From NCBI GenBank assembly GCA_005877345.1, contig VBPR01000104.1, positions 1-6,374 on the forward strand: 6,374 nt of DNA, written 5' to 3'. Below are positions 1-4,826 of this stretch, in pieces. Every line of letters starts with the position of its first letter. Position 1 is the stretch's first letter. The translations under genes and the position numbers were made by a program. Origin of the DNA: Nitrososphaerota archaeon. Lineage in GTDB: Archaea; Thermoproteota; Nitrososphaeria; Nitrososphaerales; Nitrososphaeraceae. The notes beneath the pieces were generated by a model. The model worked only from the letters and a program-made list of their open reading frames with translations. It ran no database searches and was not told the DNA's origin.

Positions 1-126
1 TATATAACGAAGAAGAATAAAGGCAGAACTATTTCTGATGAAGGAATGAAAAAAGTTGATAGAATGGCTACGGCAATATACAAGAATCTTGTGAATTTAA
101 GACCAGAACTAGCGAGATACGGATAG
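1..126 (+). CDS. rps19e: Ribosomal protein S19e, C-terminal part (5' end outside window)
   Basis: Frame 1 is open from the first base to a TAG at 124-126 and gives 41 residues. The piece contains KGRTISDEGMKKVDRMA followed by LRPELARYG. This matches the end of archaeal/eukaryotic S19e, where a GR-x-(L/I)-(T/S)-x-x-G turn precedes a final helix and a closing PEL-x-x-Y. S19e is a small-subunit protein of archaeal and eukaryotic ribosomes and is absent from bacteria, so it also helps place the organism. It is followed after 25 bases by a PDCD5-like gene, a neighbour pairing common in archaea. Only the tail is visible, so the call rests on this motif and the neighbour. Confidence 0.85.
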   Translation, partial: YITKKNKGRTISDEGMKKVDRMATAIYKNLVNLRPELARYG

Positions 127-151
127 ACAACAATTTAATAGTGACAAGTTC

Positions 152-436
152 ATGTCTGTTTCACCATCAGATAATAACGGCGAAGAGGCAAAAAAACGAG
201 AAGCCGAAGCAATGATGAGACAAAAAGCACTAATGGTCTTACTGGATCAGCAGGCAAGACAAAGACTTACGAATATAAGAATGGTTAAACCCGAGCTTGC
301 ACTTGCCGTAGAAAATTATCTTATAACAGCTGCTTCAGCCGGAAAATTGAATAGAGCCCTAACAGATGAGGAACTTAAGCAGCTGTTGATTAATTTACAG
401 CAACCCAAAAAGCACTTTAAAATAAATCGTGTTTGA
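152..436 (+). CDS. PDCD5-family DNA-binding protein
   Basis: This 94-residue protein belongs to the PDCD5/TFAR19 family of small helical, basic archaeal and eukaryotic proteins. Archaeal members are annotated as DNA-binding proteins; their exact role is unsettled. The sequence shows a charged N-terminal helix (about 8-35, rich in E, K and R with QKALMVLLDQQARQRL) and then the family core 'RL-NIR-VKPELA-AVE' at about 38-54. A short GKLNRALTDEELKQLL segment (about 64-79) and a basic tail KKHFKINRV follow. The length is slightly under that of typical members. The ATG at 152 is preferred because the GTG at 141 is in another frame. No clear Shine-Dalgarno site is seen, and the 25-base gap to rps19e fits co-transcription. 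In many archaea rpl39e and rpl31e follow; here they do not. Confidence 0.88.
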   Translation: MSVSPSDNNGEEAKKREAEAMMRQKALMVLLDQQARQRLTNIRMVKPELALAVENYLITAASAGKLNRALTDEELKQLLINLQQPKKHFKINRV

Positions 437-443
437 ATTCGCA

Positions 444-451
444 TCTTTTTA
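444..451 (+). terminator. T-tract after the PDCD5-like gene
   Basis: A run of five T (446-450) lies about ten bases after the stop codon and before the promoter of the next gene. Archaeal termination often uses plain T-rich tracts without a hairpin. The signal is short and the call is weak. Confidence 0.3.
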
Positions 452-484
452 GTCTTACCATTATCTTCGATGATTTTAAACTAA

Positions 485-497
485 GTTAACTATATTA
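485..497 (+). promoter_or_regulatory. TATA-like promoter of the reductase gene
   Basis: TATATTA at 491-497 is centred about 28 bases before the ATG at 522, the right distance for archaeal transcription to start at or just before the start codon and give a leaderless message. The palindromic hexamer GTTAAC (485-490) abuts the box where TFB or a regulator would contact the DNA. A second AT-rich string, TTTTAAA, lies at 474-480. Confidence 0.5.
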
Positions 498-521
498 GTC
501 TAAGAACTTTTCAAAAAATTC

Positions 522-1571
522 ATGAAAGCAGCAGTATTTAGAGAATATAGTCAAGATCCTCTGAAAGTTGTGAAGATAGACGATGTTGACACTCCCAAAA
601 TCAAACCTAATGAAGTTATGATAAAAGTAGAAGCCGCAGCATACAACTATAATGATCTTTGGGCAATTTGGGGCGACCCGGTCAAGGTACCACTTCCACA
701 TATTTCAGGCAGTGATGCAGCGGGCACTGTGGTTGAAGCAGGTGACGAAGTTACAAAATTGAAAGTTGGTGATAGAGTGGTTTCCCATTCCAACATGAGC
801 TGTAGGGTATGCGATATGTGTACGGCCGGAAGAGAATATGACTGCAATGAACGACTCATTTGGGGTTTTCAAACCGGTCCCCTCTGGGGCGGTTTCTGTC
901 AATATACACATTTGCCTGAGGTAAATGTTGCAAAGATACCCGAATCTGTGTCATTTGAACAGGCAGCGGCAGTGTCAATGGTTGGAATGACAGCTTGGCA
1001 TATGCTTGTGGGAAGAGCTAAGATAAGACCAGGACAAACAGTTCTTGTGATGGGAGGAACAAGTGGAGTTGGAATGGCAGGTATTCAGATAGCAAAATTA
1101 TACGGTTGCGACGTGATTGCAACTGCCGGTAATAAGGAAAAGATGGACAAATGTATCGAACTAGGTGCGGATCATGTAGTGAATCACAGAGAAGCCGACT
1201 GGTATAAAAAAGTAAGAGAGATAACAAAAAAGCAAGGGGTGGATGTTGTTTTTGAACATATTGGAAAATCAACTTTTCCACAAGAAGTGGGTCTCCTAAA
1301 AATGGGAGGTACATTAGTGGCTACGGGAGCTACAACGGGATATGATTCAACAATCGATCTTAGATACTTATTCTTCAAAGGGACCAATCTACTTGGTTCA
1401 ACTCAGGGTAATAAAGCAGAATTGGAACAAGTAATTCATTGGACTGCTATGGGCAAAATTAAGCCACTAATTAGTACGGTTCTTCCATTCTCCGATATGT
1501 CAAAAGGACACACCATGATGGCAAATGGAGAACAGATAGGCAAGATTGTGACAACGCCTCAAAAACTTTAA
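522..1571 (+). CDS. Acryloyl-CoA reductase candidate (MDR family, crotonyl-CoA carboxylase/reductase-like)
   Basis: This 349-residue protein belongs to the medium-chain dehydrogenase/reductase superfamily. It has a GroES-like N-terminal fold (about 1-140), a Rossmann nucleotide-binding domain with GGTSGVG at 178-184, and a C-terminal return strand. Automatic annotation would say zinc-dependent alcohol dehydrogenase. However, several stretches recall crotonyl-CoA carboxylase/reductase: NYNDLWAIWGDP (42-53), HISGSDAAG (60-68), RLIWGF (111-116), FEHIGKSTFP (244-253) and DLRYLFFKG (279-287). The catalytic zinc cysteine of alcohol dehydrogenases is replaced by the NYND segment. Cysteines 94, 97, 100 and 108 form a structural-zinc motif. 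In ammonia-oxidising archaea an enzyme of this type is known to reduce acryloyl-CoA to propionyl-CoA with NADPH in the HP/HB cycle; that role is inferred here. The family resemblance was judged from memory, not by alignment. Another enoyl-CoA or quinone substrate remains possible. Confidence 0.7.
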   Translation: MKAAVFREYSQDPLKVVKIDDVDTPKIKPNEVMIKVEAAAYNYNDLWAIWGDPVKVPLPHISGSDAAGTVVEAGDEVTKLKVGDRVVSHSNMSCRVCDMCTAGREYDCNERLIWGFQTGPLWGGFCQYTHLPEVNVAKIPESVSFEQAAAVSMVGMTAWHMLVGRAKIRPGQTVLVMGGTSGVGMAGIQIAKLYGCDVIATAGNKEKMDKCIELGADHVVNHREADWYKKVREITKKQGVDVVFEHIGKSTFPQEVGLLKMGGTLVATGATTGYDSTIDLRYLFFKGTNLLGSTQGNKAELEQVIHWTAMGKIKPLISTVLPFSDMSKGHTMMANGEQIGKIVTTPQKL

Positions 1572-1573
1572 AT
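1567..1573 (+). promoter_or_regulatory. TATA-like box for the CoA-ester lyase, overlapping the reductase stop
   Basis: TTTAAAT at 1567-1573 overlaps the TAA stop of the reductase gene (1569-1571). Its centre lies about 25 bases before the ATG at 1595, which would give a leaderless message for the next gene. The lyase may therefore be transcribed both from its own start and by read-through. Confidence 0.35.
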
Positions 1574-1586
1574 TTTCATTCTTTTT
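1573..1586 (+). terminator. T-rich tract between reductase and lyase
   Basis: Ten of the 14 bases in this stretch are T, including runs of four and five, directly after the reductase stop. It could end part of the reductase transcripts in the archaeal manner. No hairpin is present. Confidence 0.3.
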
Positions 1587-1594
1587 GTTACTAA

Positions 1595-2458
1595 ATGTTC
1601 AGGAGTTTATTATTTATTCCTGGAAACAATGAGAGATTTTTAAAAAAATCAACTATACTTCGCCCAGATATATTATGCTTTGATCTAGAGGATTCTGTGT
1701 CTTCTAATGAGAAAGAAATTGCAAGAACTTTGGTTGGGAGCCACCTGGCATCCCAAGAAGAAGATAAGGAATCATCCAATTATGTCAGAATTAATTCATT
1801 GGATTCAGGTTTGGTTGACGGTGACCTTGAGCAAGTTCTAATCAAGGGATTGGATGGTATCGTAATACCAAAGGTCAGTAATAGTGAGGAGGTAATTCAA
1901 ATTATTCACAAAATTGATGCGATTATATCCAAAAGAGACCTATCCCCAAGAATTGGAATCGTACCTTCTATAGAAACGGCAAAAGGAGTAATAAATGCTA
2001 GTACGATTGCTTCAGTCCATGAGAATGTTGTAGCATTAGTTTTTGGTGTCTTTGATTATTTGTATGATATGAATATTGATGCTGAATACAATGATTATAT
2101 GAGTTACAATTATGCACGATCGAAGCTTCCTGTAGATGCAAAAGCGGCAGGGATAGACGCATTAGATGGCATATGGCAAAAAGTAAATGATATTGATGGT
2201 TTGATTAACGACGCAGTCAATGCAAAAAAACTGGGCTATTCAGGTAAAACGCTGATTCACCCTTCTCACATCAATCCCGTTCATGATATTTTCAAACCAA
2301 CTAAGAAACAAATAGAATGGGCAAAGAAAGTAGTGGATGCATTACATGATTCATTTGAAAAGGGAAGTACAAGAGGTGCTATACTGTTAGATGGTAAAAT
2401 GATTGATGCCGTACATTACAAACAGGCAAAGGCTGTTCTAAAGGCTGCAAAACAATAA
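1595..2458 (+). CDS. CitE/HpcH-family CoA-ester lyase (malyl-CoA or citramalyl-CoA lyase-like)
   Basis: This 287-residue protein has the TIM-barrel fold of the HpcH/HpaI aldolase and citrate lyase beta-chain family. Visible landmarks are the N-terminal RSLLFIPGNN (3-12), FDLEDSV (29-35) with nearby K40 and R44, VRIN with Arg65, VPSIETAKG with Glu127, and FGVFD with Asp154. Glu127 and Asp154 are the usual magnesium ligands. The GYSGKTLIHPSHI stretch (214-226) closes the active site. All catalytic landmarks are present and the length is normal for a single-chain lyase. No alpha or gamma citrate lyase genes are nearby, so true citrate lyase is unlikely. Cleavage or formation of a (citra)malyl-CoA-type ester is more likely, but the substrate cannot be read from sequence. 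It follows the enoyl-CoA reductase after 23 bases, which suggests shared CoA-ester metabolism. The start is the first in-frame ATG, with no Shine-Dalgarno site. Confidence 0.85.
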   Translation: MFRSLLFIPGNNERFLKKSTILRPDILCFDLEDSVSSNEKEIARTLVGSHLASQEEDKESSNYVRINSLDSGLVDGDLEQVLIKGLDGIVIPKVSNSEEVIQIIHKIDAIISKRDLSPRIGIVPSIETAKGVINASTIASVHENVVALVFGVFDYLYDMNIDAEYNDYMSYNYARSKLPVDAKAAGIDALDGIWQKVNDIDGLINDAVNAKKLGYSGKTLIHPSHINPVHDIFKPTKKQIEWAKKVVDALHDSFEKGSTRGAILLDGKMIDAVHYKQAKAVLKAAKQ

Positions 2459-2673
2459 AACATTTCACAAATAAGTAGTGTTAGTCCTTATCGAATTTTT
2501 GCAAAATAATCTCGATCTGCAAAAGAACATGGAATAAATTGTGATCACCAAAAATGACCCAGTAACTATTATACTAATATTCAAGAGTAACAAGGTTAAT
2601 CGACGCTTATTAATGCATATTTCCTTATGGATACTGATGACAAATAGAAAAAGTCAGAAGAACGTATCAAATT
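2459..2673. other. Intergenic stretch, no gene seen
   Basis: This 215-base AT-rich gap has stops in all frames apart from fragments under 30 codons. It contains a ten-base perfect palindrome, TTTTGCAAAA at 2497-2506, preceded by one more T. This could be a weak termination or binding site for the lyase gene, but it is common sequence for this base composition. Confidence 0.4.
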
Positions 2674-2937
2674 TTGAAGAGAGCTCGACTAGAATTGGTT
2701 AATTCATATGAATCTTTGATGATTGCAAAGACTTGTAAATCAAATACTACGTCTGGGAAGGTTATTTATACGCTAGAGAATCCCGAGTCGATTATTTATT
2801 TGGGCAAAAAAGATATTCTGTTCAATCAATTGATTGCTTGCGAAAAGTTAATAGATTATGCAAAGGATAACAATGATTTGGAAGTAATCCAGACAGAAAT
2901 AAATGAGTTAAAATTGATGTTGGATCTTGTATCATAG
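2674..2937 (+). CDS. Hypothetical 87-residue protein
   Basis: I do not recognise this protein. It starts at TTG, the first possible start after the in-frame TGA at 2638-2640. An ATG at 2719 (residue 16) is an equally plausible start and would place the perfect palindrome at 2702-2713 just in front of the gene. There is no membrane segment, signal peptide or cysteine pair motif. Residues about 28-45 look like strands around a Pro-Glu turn (IYTLENPESIIYLGKKD). From about 46 to the end it is helical with alternating Leu/Ile and charged residues, as in a small coiled or helical-hairpin protein. It is followed by a seven-T tract and then a winged-helix regulator on the same strand. The coding call rests on the open frame and its composition. 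Confidence 0.5.
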   Translation: MKRARLELVNSYESLMIAKTCKSNTTSGKVIYTLENPESIIYLGKKDILFNQLIACEKLIDYAKDNNDLEVIQTEINELKLMLDLVS

Positions 2938-2954
2938 ATTGCCTTAGCGTATGA

Positions 2955-2961
2955 TTTTTTT
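2955..2961 (+). terminator. Seven-T tract after the hypothetical gene
   Basis: An uninterrupted run of seven T begins 18 bases after the TAG stop at 2935-2937. It is the clearest archaeal-style T-tract terminator in the window. No stem precedes it. Confidence 0.5.
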
Positions 2962-2987
2962 GACTAATTCATTATCTAATTAATATT

Positions 2988-2992
2988 GGGAG
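2988..2992 (+). promoter_or_regulatory. Shine-Dalgarno site of the winged-helix gene
   Basis: GGGAG can pair with the CUCC of an archaeal 16S rRNA end. It lies three bases before the TTG at 2996 and nine before the in-frame TTG at 3002. The spacing slightly favours the later start, which would shorten the protein by two residues. It stands out because most genes here lack such a site. Confidence 0.45.
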
Positions 2993-2995
2993 AAA

Positions 2996-3358
2996 TTGAT
3001 ATTGTTAGAATATAGTCTATATACTGAGCAGCTCCAACCTAAATTAGTGTCTAGTTCACAATCACATAGAGATAGAATTTACATAATTCGAGACATAATC
3101 ATGAAACTTGTTGAATATGGTCAGCTTAACCAGACAGCCTTGGTTAGTTTTTGTGGACTAAACTTAAAGAAGCATAGATCAATTTTTGACAAAATGGAGC
3201 TCAATGGGTTGATAATTAAGACAGAAAAAAGTTTAGGGAAAAGAACTGTAACTGTTTACAGTGCAACGCAGAAAGGATTAGAATTTTGCAGAACTATTAT
3301 AGAACCCTACGAAAGTCTTTTTCCAAGATCAATTGACATTAATGGAAAGATCTATTGA
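2996..3358 (+). CDS. Winged helix-turn-helix protein, ArnR1-like transcription regulator
   Basis: This 120-residue single-domain protein matches the pattern of the small ArnR1-like winged-helix regulators that are abundant in Thaumarchaeota. After a variable N-terminus comes HRDRIYIIRDIIMKLVEYG (about 24-42), the typical first helix. The helix-turn-helix is QTALVSFCGLNLKKHRSIFDKMELNGLI (about 46-73), and a wing of two strands follows (KSLGKRTVTVYSATQKG, about 78-94). A final helix may mediate dimerisation. No ligand domain is fused. The start codon is TTG, at 2996 or 3002. The end of the gene lies in a 22-bp tandem duplication, so the last three residues (KIY) appear newly made. The target genes are unknown; neighbouring genes are not obviously an operon with it. 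Confidence 0.75.
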   Translation: MILLEYSLYTEQLQPKLVSSSQSHRDRIYIIRDIIMKLVEYGQLNQTALVSFCGLNLKKHRSIFDKMELNGLIIKTEKSLGKRTVTVYSATQKGLEFCRTIIEPYESLFPRSIDINGKIY

Positions 3359-3369
3359 CATTAATGGAA
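3326..3369 (+). repeat. 22-bp tandem duplication across the regulator's stop codon
   Basis: Bases 3326-3347 and 3348-3369 are adjacent copies differing at one position (A at 3331, T at 3353). Because 22 is not a multiple of three, the second copy is read in a different frame and supplies the stop at 3356-3358. Without it, the frame would run on from the first copy to the TAG that now lies at 3372-3374, ending in Gly-Ser. Confidence 0.9.
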
Positions 3370-3421
3370 GTTAGTACTGTTCTAGATTAATGAATGTATA
3401 CGACTATTTTGAAATCGAGAG

Positions 3422-3835
3422 TTATTCTTCAGAATCTTCTGTGAAACCGAATTCCGACGCGATGGTTTTCTGAATTTCTTCTTTACTAACAATATAATCA
3501 TGGTATCTTTTATTCCAAGTACTAATCATACGATATTGCCGTAGTCCAGCAACAATCCAAACTGAAGCGATGGCTATCACTGCTCCGAGTAATATTAATA
3601 ACACAAGTCCAAATTCATCCTCATTCTCAAGAATGGTAAAGAATGATGAATGAGTTAATAAAAATATAGAAAGAGCTATTGCAATCGGAGCCAATATTAG
3701 AGCAGAGATAGATACACCCTTTAGGATAGTCCCTATTTTTGATATTTGATCAATAAAACCATCCACCAGATTCAAAATATCAGTACTAGTACTATTCGGT
3801 GTAATATCCCCTTTATCATCTCGAGCCGTTGCCAT
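3422..3835 (-). CDS. Two-helix membrane protein of unknown function
   Basis: This is a 137-residue protein read from ATG at 3835. The frame also has a GTG two codons earlier at 3841, but that GTG is part of AAAGGTGATT, which fits the archaeal Shine-Dalgarno consensus, so ATG is preferred. The N-terminus (about 1-38) is polar. Two hydrophobic segments follow, about 41-62 (ISALILAPIAIALSIFLL) and 76-98 (FGLVLLILLGAVIAIASVWIV), joined by a short acidic loop. The C-terminal tail has WNKRYHDYIVSKEEI and ends in acidic residues. It has no signal peptide. With both termini on one side, positive charges after the second helix suggest they face the cytoplasm. I recognise no family. A Shine-Dalgarno site is unusual here and suggests it was the second gene of a transcript, with the broken frame behind it as a possible first gene. 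Confidence 0.7.
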   Translation of the reverse strand: MATARDDKGDITPNSTSTDILNLVDGFIDQISKIGTILKGVSISALILAPIAIALSIFLLTHSSFFTILENEDEFGLVLLILLGAVIAIASVWIVAGLRQYRMISTWNKRYHDYIVSKEEIQKTIASEFGFTEDSEE

Positions 3836-3858
3836 AATCACCTTTACAATGAACTATA

Positions 3859-3963
3859 TTATTTAGATTCTGGTTTGCCCCTTTTATGATATGAATATCC
3901 TCCTCTGAAGGAGTAGTCACCTCTTTGTTCCTGAACAATTTCAATACCATCCTTGATTGAGAT
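3859..3963 (-). pseudogene. Possible decayed small gene upstream of the two-helix protein
   Basis: An open frame of 34 codons ends at TAA (3859-3861), 23 bases before the ATG of the membrane protein. It contains KDGIEIVQEQRGDYSFRGG, which looks like real protein, but no ATG, GTG or TTG precedes it before the in-frame TAA at 3964-3966. A second minus-strand frame, from ATG at 4027 to TGA at 3941, overlaps it, and one lost base would join the two into about 55-60 codons. This fits a frameshifted gene, but the pieces are short and chance is not excluded. Confidence 0.3.
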
Positions 3964-4107
3964 TTAAACCTTTAATCGATGAAAAGAGCTCAAAGACATT
4001 TAGGCAACTCGGTTGAAAACCTTTCATACAAAACAAGCTTTCAAATTGTCCCTCCTATGGAATTAATGGACCTCAACTTCATTTTCACTTTTTATACTGA
4101 CGATTTG

Positions 4108-4127
4108 GTTAATTAACTTAAGTTAAC
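4108..4127. repeat. Nested palindrome cluster
   Basis: The 20 bases GTTAATTAACTTAAGTTAAC contain a 14-base perfect palindrome (4113-4126), an overlapping 10-base palindrome GTTAATTAAC (4108-4117) and GTTAAC (4122-4127). The half-site GTTAA or its complement occurs repeatedly. TAAGTTAAC recurs at 482-490, beside the TATA box of the reductase gene. A protein-binding site is possible, but TTAA-rich palindromes are favoured by low GC. Confidence 0.45.
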
Positions 4128-4351
4128 ATAGTTCAATGAAGATGCGAATTGAATTTCAAATTATTACACTGGATAACGCGTTCCGATTAAAATCAAGGGA
4201 AAAATCAAACATCTTTTAGTATTCTAATGATTTACATTTGACTAATGAACATACAGGAAAGTAAAAGCTTAGAGAACTGAATTTAATTTATCTCTTATAC
4301 AAGTATAACAATTATAAAGCAACAAAAATTATCTGTATCTTAGATTTAACT

Positions 4352-4537
4352 GTGAGAACCGATATTCCTTACTATTCTCAAATAGTATCTGTAATAGGAA
4401 CATTAAGGAGTATAAAATGGAATTTAGATTTTACTCATTTCAGAAAGTGGAAACTAATGGGCCTTCTGCTAGGTTTCATGGCTGGTCTTGGTGCTATGCA
4501 TAGGATTATTTCTCTCTTGAATTTTTTACTTGAATAA
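4352..4537 (+). CDS. Hypothetical one-helix membrane microprotein
   Basis: This GTG-started frame of 61 residues has a polar, aromatic first half (about 1-33) and one hydrophobic segment beginning at about 35 (LMGLLLGFMAGLGAM). That segment carries glycines at 37, 41 and 45, the GxxxGxxxG pattern used for tight packing of membrane helices. A short amphipathic end follows. There is no Shine-Dalgarno site. ATTATAAA at 4311-4318 lies far enough upstream to serve as a promoter with a leader of roughly ten bases. The gene converges on the zinc-ribbon gene with 18 bases between stop codons. I do not recognise a family. A non-coding stretch that happens to be open is a real alternative. Confidence 0.42.
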   Translation: MRTDIPYYSQIVSVIGTLRSIKWNLDFTHFRKWKLMGLLLGFMAGLGAMHRIISLLNFLLE

Positions 4538-4555
4538 AAATCTAGTATTAGATAA

Positions 4556-4690
4556 CTAAGCTTCCATAGCATTTTGATAGTATACTTTAGAAATTAGTTT
4601 ATGATAGCAATCATTACATACGAAACTATCTAGAAATTGATTTAGAGAATGGATATTTTTCTTGCAATGGTCGCATTTCATACTCTCCAT
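4556..4690 (-). CDS. Zinc-ribbon microprotein, 44 residues
   Basis: This short gene reads from ATG at 4690 to TAG at 4556-4558. The protein starts MESMKCDHCKKN and has two CxxC knuckles, Cys6/Cys9 and Cys25/Cys28 (CNDC), separated by 15 residues. This is the layout of a treble-clef or zinc-ribbon metal site. A basic, aromatic helix follows (YHKLISKVYYQNAMEA). Such tiny zinc-finger proteins are common in archaea, where they serve as DNA- or RNA-binding or protein-interaction factors; the actual role here is unknown. A second possible start is Met4. A TATA-like box at 4705-4718 is centred about 22 bases before the ATG, which fits a leaderless message. The gene is divergent from the riboflavin cluster, with the two start codons 136 bases apart. 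The paired cysteines make chance unlikely. Confidence 0.72.
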   Translation of the reverse strand: MESMKCDHCKKNIHSLNQFLDSFVCNDCYHKLISKVYYQNAMEA

Positions 4691-4704
4691 CGTACAATTA
4701 TGTA

Positions 4705-4718
4705 TTTTATATTTTAAA
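4705..4718 (-). promoter_or_regulatory. TATA-like promoter of the zinc-ribbon gene
   Basis: On the minus strand this reads TTTAAAATATAAAA. It is centred about 22 bases before the ATG at 4690, so transcription would begin at or beside the start codon. Confidence 0.4.
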
Positions 4719-4768
4719 TAGGTTTTATAGGTCAATCATATATTATTTTCTGGGGCCAGTGTGCAGGA

Positions 4769-4790
4769 ATTTCATATGAATTGATGAAAT
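4769..4790 (+). promoter_or_regulatory. Candidate operator before the riboflavin cluster
   Basis: A perfect 10-base palindrome, TTCATATGAA (4771-4780), overlaps a 7-base inverted repeat, ATTTCAT (4769-4775) and ATGAAAT (4784-4790), with 8 bases between arms. It sits directly against the TATA-like box. This is where an archaeal regulator such as the riboflavin-responsive RbkR could act, but I cannot match it to a known RbkR site. Confidence 0.35.
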
Positions 4791-4800
4791 ATTTTTATTA
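4789..4800 (+). promoter_or_regulatory. TATA-like promoter of the riboflavin cluster
   Basis: ATATTTTTATTA lies about 32 bases (centre) before the ATG at 4827. It would give a very short leader or none. No Shine-Dalgarno site and no FMN-riboswitch-like conserved stems were seen in 4700-4826. Confidence 0.45.
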
Positions 4801-4826
4801 CGACTGGAATTCTTGATCAATACTTA

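Larger units (their letters stand above)
3842..4351. other. 510-base stretch without a convincing intact gene
   Basis: Four things can be seen. A minus-strand open frame of 34 codons without a start (3859-3963) overlaps a 28-codon minus frame (3941-4027) one base out of phase. A plus-strand ATG frame of 45 codons (3979-4116) has no ribosome site and no recognisable composition. A palindrome cluster lies at 4108-4127. An AT-rich ATTATAAA at 4311-4318 could be the TATA box of the next plus-strand gene. Between 4130 and 4300 I see nothing. Confidence 0.5.

Noticed and set aside
495..1387. Several minus-strand open frames of 67-98 codons opposite the reductase gene
   Set aside because: They are antisense to a long, clearly recognisable enzyme, have no family motifs and overlap each other in different frames.
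1595..2458. True citrate lyase beta subunit
   Set aside because: No alpha, gamma or accessory citrate lyase genes are nearby, and single-chain archaeal members of this family more often act on (citra)malyl-CoA-like esters.
2459..2673. tRNA or small RNA gene in the gap after the lyase
   Set aside because: No GTTC-A TpsiC-like string with matching acceptor arms was found; only a common AT-rich palindrome is present.
3979..4116. Plus-strand ATG frame of 45 codons
   Set aside because: It has no ribosome site, no TATA box at the right distance and no recognisable composition, and it overlaps the minus-strand remnant.
4700..4826. FMN riboswitch before the riboflavin cluster
   Set aside because: None of the conserved FMN-element stems or the AGGGG-type conserved strings are present, and the TATA box position leaves almost no leader RNA.
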